Shown piece by piece: positions 4,967 through 9,011 of a stretch of DNA of 9,011 nt. A program made the translations under genes and the position numbers. The stretch's first letter is position 1. The number at the start of each line of letters is the position of its first letter. Location: the NCBI GenBank assembly GCA_023248665.1, contig JAHFEC010000044.1, positions 1 through 9,011 of the forward strand. The letters run 5' to 3'. Below the pieces are notes generated by a model, which saw only the letters and a list, made by a program, of their open reading frames with translations, searched no databases and was not told the origin of the DNA. The DNA comes from Microcaldota archaeon. GTDB taxonomy: Archaea; Micrarchaeota; Micrarchaeia; Anstonellales; Anstonellaceae.

Positions 4967-6475
4967 TCATTTCTTGAAATCCCCGATTTTCGCCCGTTCG
5001 GCGTCCAATGCCTCTTCCGTGTCGGCGATGCGAAGACCCACCTCTTCCATGCCCGAAGCCGTGCCGTGCGCTTTGCGCAGGGGGCTCTCCTTGATGAAGA
5101 ACATCAGCGCCAGCGGGACGAGCGAGGATACGAACACCAGGAAGAACGCCCGCCCGATCCCGCTCACGAGCGCGCCAGCATCCAGGCTGGCGGGCACGAC
5201 GGCCGCGACGTCAGCCGATATGTTGACCATGGCGCCCATGACCGACACCACCACGGCTCCGCCCAGGTTGCGCAAGAATCCGACGGCCGAAGTCACCACG
5301 CCGATCTGAGATCTTTCGAACGCGTTCTGCGAGATCATGATGAACAGGGGCGATACGGCTCCCAGCCCGACGCCCATCAGCGTGATCACGCCGACGATGT
5401 CCAGATAATGGGTGCCGGCATGGAACTGGGACATCAGGTAGAGGCTGACCGCCAGCAGCGCGCATCCCGCGATCCCCATAAGCTTGTATCTGCCGGTCTT
5501 GGAGATGGCCTGCCCCACGATGGCGCTGGACAGCACGAAGGAGAGCATCAGGGGGGTGAGCACGCTGCCCACTTCGGTGGCCCCGTGGCCCAGCACCCCT
5601 TCCATGAAAATGGGCAGGAAGGAGATCGCTCCGTAGAACGCCCCGGTGGTGATGAACGCCGATGCGGCCGCGATGGCGAAGGTGGGATTGGAGAACATGC
5701 CGAGGGGCATGATGGGCTCGGGTGCCCGCTTCTCCTCCCGCAGGAAGAGGAACAGGAACACGCATGAAATCGCGAGCATGGCCAGGTAGAACCCGTCATT
5801 CGATCCAAAACCCGAGACGATGTAAACAGACAGCGCGACCACGAATACGGAAAAATAGGCGGCCCCGGCGAAATCGATGCGGTGTCCATGGGTGCGGGGC
5901 TGCCGGTATTCGGCCTTGTTGAGCAGGTAGAGGACGAGGATGCCCAGCGGGATGTTCACGTAGAAAATCCACTGCCAACCGATGTTTTCGGTGATGAGCG
6001 CGCCCGCGATCGGCCCGATGATGGAGGAGACGGCGAAGACGATGCCGATCACGCCCTGCCACCGGCCCCGCTCGGCCGGCGGGAAGATGTCTCCGATGAT
6101 AGCCATGGAGCTGACGATCATGACTCCTCCGCCGATGCCCTGCAAGCCGCGGAAAAGGATGAGCATGAGCATGTTCTGCGACAGGCCGGAGAGGGCCGAC
6201 CCCGCGAGGAAAGTCAGGATGCCGGCCAGATAGACCTCCTTGCGTCCGTGGATGTCGCCCAGCTTGCCGGAGAGCATGATCGAGATGGTGGAAGTGATCA
6301 TGTAAGCCGAGAACACCCACGAGAAGATGTCGAGCCCGCCGAGATCCTTGTCGATGGTGGGCATGGCGGTGGAGACGATGGTCTGGTCCAAGGACGAGAG
6401 CAGCATGGCTAGCATGACCGAGAAGAGGAGCCAAGCCTTGTCGCTATCGAGCCCGAGGATCTTTCCACTCATCAT
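4967..6475 (-). CDS. DHA2-family (14-TMS) MFS drug/proton antiporter
   Basis: 502-residue integral membrane transporter of the major facilitator superfamily, EmrB/QacA (DHA2) branch, which exports drugs or other lipophilic compounds in exchange for protons. Diagnostic motifs: LDQTIVSTAMP in helix 1 (29-39, with acidic D30), motif A GKLGDIHGRK (70-79) in the loop between helices 2 and 3, motif B around LFRGLQGIGGG (107-117, R109), and the antiporter motif C ending in GPIAGAL (154-160). GWQWIFYVNIPLG (166-178) is typical of the DHA2 group. Length and about 14 hydrophobic stretches fit the family, and a hydrophilic C-terminal tail follows. The start is one of two consecutive ATGs (6475, 6472) preceded by GAAGGTTT, a weak ribosome-site candidate. 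No TATA box lies 25 bp upstream, so it may have a leader or be read through from the glycogen synthase gene. The substrate cannot be told. Confidence 0.9.
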   Translation of the reverse strand: MMSGKILGLDSDKAWLLFSVMLAMLLSSLDQTIVSTAMPTIDKDLGGLDIFSWVFSAYMITSTISIMLSGKLGDIHGRKEVYLAGILTFLAGSALSGLSQNMLMLILFRGLQGIGGGVMIVSSMAIIGDIFPPAERGRWQGVIGIVFAVSSIIGPIAGALITENIGWQWIFYVNIPLGILVLYLLNKAEYRQPRTHGHRIDFAGAAYFSVFVVALSVYIVSGFGSNDGFYLAMLAISCVFLFLFLREEKRAPEPIMPLGMFSNPTFAIAAASAFITTGAFYGAISFLPIFMEGVLGHGATEVGSVLTPLMLSFVLSSAIVGQAISKTGRYKLMGIAGCALLAVSLYLMSQFHAGTHYLDIVGVITLMGVGLGAVSPLFIMISQNAFERSQIGVVTSAVGFLRNLGGAVVVSVMGAMVNISADVAAVVPASLDAGALVSGIGRAFFLVFVSSLVPLALMFFIKESPLRKAHGTASGMEEVGLRIADTEEALDAERAKIGDFKK

Positions 6476-6561
6476 AAACCTTCATGGCATGGGCGCCAGA
6501 GAAGAGACGAAGCTGAGGCAGCAACTTCTCTATGCGCGCATGCTCATCTTGCGTGTCTGGA

Positions 6562-6570
6562 ACTTAAAAA
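6562..6570 (-). promoter_or_regulatory. Possible TATA box for the MFS gene / T-tract after glycogen synthase
   Basis: On the - strand TTTTTAAGT lies 150 bp or less after the glycogen synthase stop and about 90 bp before the transporter start. As a TATA box it would give a leader of about 65 nt. As a T5 tract it could instead help terminate the glycogen synthase message. The two readings cannot be separated by eye. Confidence 0.25.
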
Positions 6571-6625
6571 CGATGCTTCTCTTTCTTTCGCGGTTTTTTT
6601 GCTTTCGCGATTCCGCTTCTTTCGC

Positions 6626-8554
6626 TCATCTCTTTTTTTTGGCATTCCTGCTTCTCCCGGCACCCCGCGGCGGCGGCACGAGCGCGCGGGCCGGGAGCTT
6701 CTCCTTCTCTCTGTGCGCCTGCACGGCCGAATGGTAGTTTCCCCTCCGCTCGGCCAGCTCGTAGGCCTTGAGGTAATTCTTGACCAATATCTTCCAGTCG
6801 AATACGTGCATCAGGTTGTACGAGTCCTCCTTGTATCGGTCCAGTTTCCGGTGCGAGGAATAATACAAATCCTCCAGGAATCCGGCCAGCTCCCTCACCG
6901 CATAATCCGTGCCGGCCGAGAGCTTGAGGATTTTCACGCCCCTGTCCTCCAAGTCCACCTGAGATTGCAGGTACCGGCCGAAGCCGGCGGCGTCTGTCGA
7001 GACGGCGACGTTGAATTTCAGCCCCGCCTCGAGCGGTGTGTAGCCGAACGGCTCGTACCGGCTCGGGAACACCCCGATGTCGAAGCCGGACACGACGTCA
7101 TAATAACTCATGTTCAGCAGCCCGTCGTTGGGCCGCAGATAGGTCGGGTAGAAGAGCACCTTGACCGCATCGCCGGGGGAGTTGTGCAGGCCGGCGCGCT
7201 CGCAGGCGGAGAGGATGTCGTCGTGCCCGTAGTTGAGTTCGTAGAGCGAGATGGGCGCGCGCTCGCCCTCGCGCACGAAGCCGGAGACCATGGCCTCGAG
7301 GTCGGTCTTGAGCGAGGGATGCGCATCCTGCATCTTCTCCTGCAGGTTGGCGTAGTGCTTGTCCTTGCGCGCGCCGGGCGCGGCATCCAGCACCTCGCCG
7401 ATCTTGTCCAGCAGCAGGTAATTTCGGATGACTGGGATGCGGGGGCCCCGCACCGACGTGGGGGCGCAGATGAGGCCGACCACCTGCTTGCCGTCCTTTT
7501 GGCCGCGCGCCTTGATGCGCTCGTTGAGCAGGCCCAACGCGGCGATGTAGATGTCGAAACCCTTGTTCGTGAACTCGTAGCGGCCCGAGATGAAGGTCAT
7601 CAGGGCGTTGTCGTAGCGCTGCACGCCGTAGGGGATGAAGCAGGCCTCGATGAGCTGGAGCATCTCGGCGCGCACGTATTCGGAGAGGTCGCGCGTGTGC
7701 GCCTCGGCCTCCATAGCCGAGAAATCGAGCCCGTTGAGCGTGATGACGTCCGGATCACGGCCCAGAATGTAGCGCACCTCGAGCGCCACGGTCTGGGACA
7801 CGGTGGTGAACACGTGCGCCTTCTTGGCGGCCGCCATCTCGAGCTGGTGCTTGCCCTCCACCTTGAGCCGATAAGCTTCGGAGAGGTCGATGGGGTGCGC
7901 CGCCTCGCGCGCGGCCGCCAGCACGTCCGTCCCGCCGGCCGCGAGGCTTCGGCCCAGCACGGTGGCGTGCGTGGTGAAGACGGTGGAGATCGGGAGGTCG
8001 TGCAGGGCGGAATAGAGAAGGGCCGAGCCGCAGATCCACTCGTGGAACTGCGCGACGAGCAAGTGGCCCTTGCAGGGGGGCGCCTCGCAGAGCTTCTCGA
8101 GGAGCATGCCCACCGCCCAGCCCCACACCGCGTTCTCGCAGAAATCATGGGAGGAATCCATGAGCGAGTCGATGCCGAAATGCTTCCAGAGCAGGAATTT
8201 GACTAGGTTGGCCTGCAGGTCCGATTTGCGCGCGCCGGCATCCTCGTAGGACACCATCCGCTCGGCGAAGTTGTGCGCGTCCAAGAGTATGATGGGCGTA
8301 TCGTGCCCCAAGACCCATCGGCCGTAATGGCAGAATATGCCCTCGGCCGCGAGGGACTTGAAGACGGGCTCAAGCGCCGCCGGCGGCGGGGAGAATTTCA
8401 CGTCGTGCACGCAGCGCTCGTCGTAGAATCCGACCAGCAGGTAGCGGTCCTTGAAGAATTCGCCCACATACCTCGACTTGCTCTGCAATACGGTGTAGAT
8501 TCCGCCCACTTTCCGGCCGGCCTCGGACGAGACCTCGATGAGGAAGGGCTTCAT
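6626..8554 (-). CDS. Glycogen synthase, GT3 family (eukaryotic-like)
   Basis: Retaining glucosyltransferase of family GT3, which extends alpha-1,4-glucan chains from a nucleotide sugar (UDP-glucose in fungi and animals). Numbered from the ATG at 8554 (642 residues): the N-terminal donor loop LIEVSSEAGRKVGGIYTV (5-22), QFHEWICG (169-176), FTTHATVLGR (193-202), FTTVSQTVALE (249-259), ITLNGLDF (271-278), SGRYEFTNKGFD (323-334), and the catalytic E-x7-E in FPSRYEPFGYTPLEA (E501, E509). These are GT3 features, not those of bacterial GlgA (GT5). The arginine-rich helix that binds glucose-6-phosphate in yeast/animal enzymes aligns with 569-587, ending in FDW, but most arginines are replaced, suggesting loss of that control. 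The C-terminal tail is basic. The reading frame extends upstream to 8665, but a TATA box 24.5 bp before 8554, plus the family's conserved N-terminus, favours the shorter form. Confidence 0.9.
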   Translation of the reverse strand: MKPFLIEVSSEAGRKVGGIYTVLQSKSRYVGEFFKDRYLLVGFYDERCVHDVKFSPPPAALEPVFKSLAAEGIFCHYGRWVLGHDTPIILLDAHNFAERMVSYEDAGARKSDLQANLVKFLLWKHFGIDSLMDSSHDFCENAVWGWAVGMLLEKLCEAPPCKGHLLVAQFHEWICGSALLYSALHDLPISTVFTTHATVLGRSLAAGGTDVLAAAREAAHPIDLSEAYRLKVEGKHQLEMAAAKKAHVFTTVSQTVALEVRYILGRDPDVITLNGLDFSAMEAEAHTRDLSEYVRAEMLQLIEACFIPYGVQRYDNALMTFISGRYEFTNKGFDIYIAALGLLNERIKARGQKDGKQVVGLICAPTSVRGPRIPVIRNYLLLDKIGEVLDAAPGARKDKHYANLQEKMQDAHPSLKTDLEAMVSGFVREGERAPISLYELNYGHDDILSACERAGLHNSPGDAVKVLFYPTYLRPNDGLLNMSYYDVVSGFDIGVFPSRYEPFGYTPLEAGLKFNVAVSTDAAGFGRYLQSQVDLEDRGVKILKLSAGTDYAVRELAGFLEDLYYSSHRKLDRYKEDSYNLMHVFDWKILVKNYLKAYELAERRGNYHSAVQAHREKEKLPARALVPPPRGAGRSRNAKKKR

Positions 8555-8574
8555 GGGCTGATTAATGAGAGTGC

Positions 8575-8582
8575 ATTTAAAA
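8575..8582 (-). promoter_or_regulatory. Glycogen synthase promoter (TATA box, leaderless)
   Basis: TTTTAAAT on the - strand is centred 24.5 bp before the ATG at 8554, so transcription should start at about the first codon. This decides the start in favour of 8554, because an N-terminus from 8665 would have to be transcribed from inside the TnpB-side DNA and runs through the palindrome at 8599-8622. Confidence 0.6.
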
Positions 8583-8598
8583 CATTTGCGAGCGGGAA

Positions 8599-8622
8599 AT
8601 CTGCCATTTTCAAATGGCAGAT
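8599..8622. repeat. Perfect 11-bp palindrome between the two divergent promoters
   Basis: ATCTGCCATTT (8599-8609) and AAATGGCAGAT (8612-8622) are exact reverse complements with a 2-nt centre. It is flanked by GCGAGC on both sides (8588-8593 and 8627-8632). It lies at about -45 to -68 of the glycogen synthase gene, where archaeal activators often bind, and 78 bp before tnpB, where the left-end hairpin of an IS200/IS605-type element is expected. Both readings fit. Confidence 0.75.
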
Positions 8623-8661
8623 GAAAGCGAGCAGCGAAAAACCGGCGGAAAGCTACCCTCT

Positions 8662-8679
8662 CCAAACCCGCATATTCTT
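8662..8679 (+). promoter_or_regulatory. Putative tnpB promoter (BRE-like plus weak TATA box)
   Basis: CCAAACC at 8662-8668 and ATATTCTT at 8672-8679, the latter centred about 25 bp before the ATG at 8700. The same heptamer CCAAACC lies at the same distance (38 bp from its first base to the start codon) before priL, which supports a BRE role for both. Confidence 0.4.
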
Positions 8680-8699
8680 TCCACGCCCTTATCTCTCAT

Positions 8700-9011
8700 A
8701 TGCGCGCCTACAAATTCCGCCTCTATCCTTCCAAAAAACAGCAACCGCAGCTTGAGCGCCATCTTTGGATCGCGAAAAACCTCTGGAACACTTTGCTGGA
8801 GAAAACCAAGAAGAAATACGATGAAGAAGGCCGATTCTATTCCAAAACCGAACTCCAGCTCATGGTCAAGGACAGCGGCCTCTACTCCCAATCCGCGCAA
8901 GCCGTCGCACATCAATTGCACCGATCCATCCAAGCCAAGATCAGAGCCAAGAGCAAAGGCATCAAATGGGGTTTCCCAAGATTCAAGTCGTTTGAGCGGA
9001 TGAGGAGCATC
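8700..9011 (+). CDS. tnpB: TnpB (OrfB) of an IS200/IS605-type element, N-terminal part, runs off the window
   Basis: Open from the ATG at 8700 to the window edge with no stop: 104 residues, beginning MRAYKFRLYPSKKQQPQLER. This is the standard TnpB start (Y-x-FRLYP-x-x-x-Q), followed by HLWIAKNLWNTLLE, which is the helix-turn-helix domain of OrfB (residues about 1-50), and KGIKWGFPRFKS (86-97), matching the P-x-F-K segment that follows. TnpB proteins are RNA-guided nucleases of IS200/IS605 and IS1341-type elements. The RuvC acids, the zinc finger and the right-end RNA would lie beyond 9011, so activity cannot be judged. No TnpA lies next to it on the visible side, so it may be a TnpB-only element. 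It diverges from the glycogen synthase gene, 145 bp away. Confidence 0.88.
   Translation, partial: MRAYKFRLYPSKKQQPQLERHLWIAKNLWNTLLEKTKKKYDEEGRFYSKTELQLMVKDSGLYSQSAQAVAHQLHRSIQAKIRAKSKGIKWGFPRFKSFERMRSI

Noticed and set aside
6599..8206. Long + strand reading frame (535 residues) antisense to glycogen synthase; a similar 326-residue frame lies antisense to priL (160-1140).
   Set aside because: Both are mirror frames of GC-rich genes with strong third-position bias. Their products are low-complexity and match no family.
8555..8665. N-terminal extension of glycogen synthase by 37 residues.
   Set aside because: It overlaps the TATA box and the palindrome, does not resemble GT3 N-termini, and the conserved start is at 8554.

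Overview
The window reads as archaeal chromosome. It carries both subunits of the archaeal/eukaryotic-type replicative primase (priL and priS). Three gene starts have a TATA box centred about 25-27 bp upstream of the start codon, which is the geometry of leaderless archaeal transcription. It also carries a eukaryote-like family GT3 glycogen synthase. The core genes are GC-rich. The lineage (DPANN, Thermoplasmatota or other) cannot be settled from this sequence.

Layout: (1) 1-150, gene-free, with three T6 tracts that probably end a gene lying to the left, then a priL promoter. (2) 151-2444, priL and priS on the + strand, almost overlapping, forming the primase operon. (3) 2445-2743, a gene-free convergent gap with a 53-bp direct repeat, a perfect 12-bp hairpin and a candidate C/D-box small RNA. 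(4) 2744-4668 on the - strand, an AbiEi/AbiEii (type IV toxin-antitoxin) pair followed closely by a small two-helix membrane protein with a charged coiled-coil tail; one strong TATA box sits before the first gene. This block looks less GC-rich than its surroundings and is bracketed by an exact 18-bp direct repeat (2663-2680 and 4920-4937), so it is probably an acquired defence island. (5) 4669-4966, an AT-rich gap with the abi promoter, clustered A-tracts and a diverged third copy of the repeat. (6) 4967-6475 (-), a 14-helix drug/proton antiporter of the DHA2 family. (7) 6626-8554 (-), the GT3 glycogen synthase, whose promoter points to a start 111 bp inside the longest reading frame. (8) 8700-9011 (+), the N-terminal third or so of an IS200/IS605-type TnpB that runs off the window end, divergent from the glycogen synthase, with a perfect palindrome between the two promoters.

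The primase genes and the glycogen synthase are housekeeping functions. The accessory layer is the Abi island and the TnpB element. The least explained material is the non-coding DNA at 2445-2743 and 4669-4966, where several repeats and a possible C/D RNA share sequence with the island boundaries.
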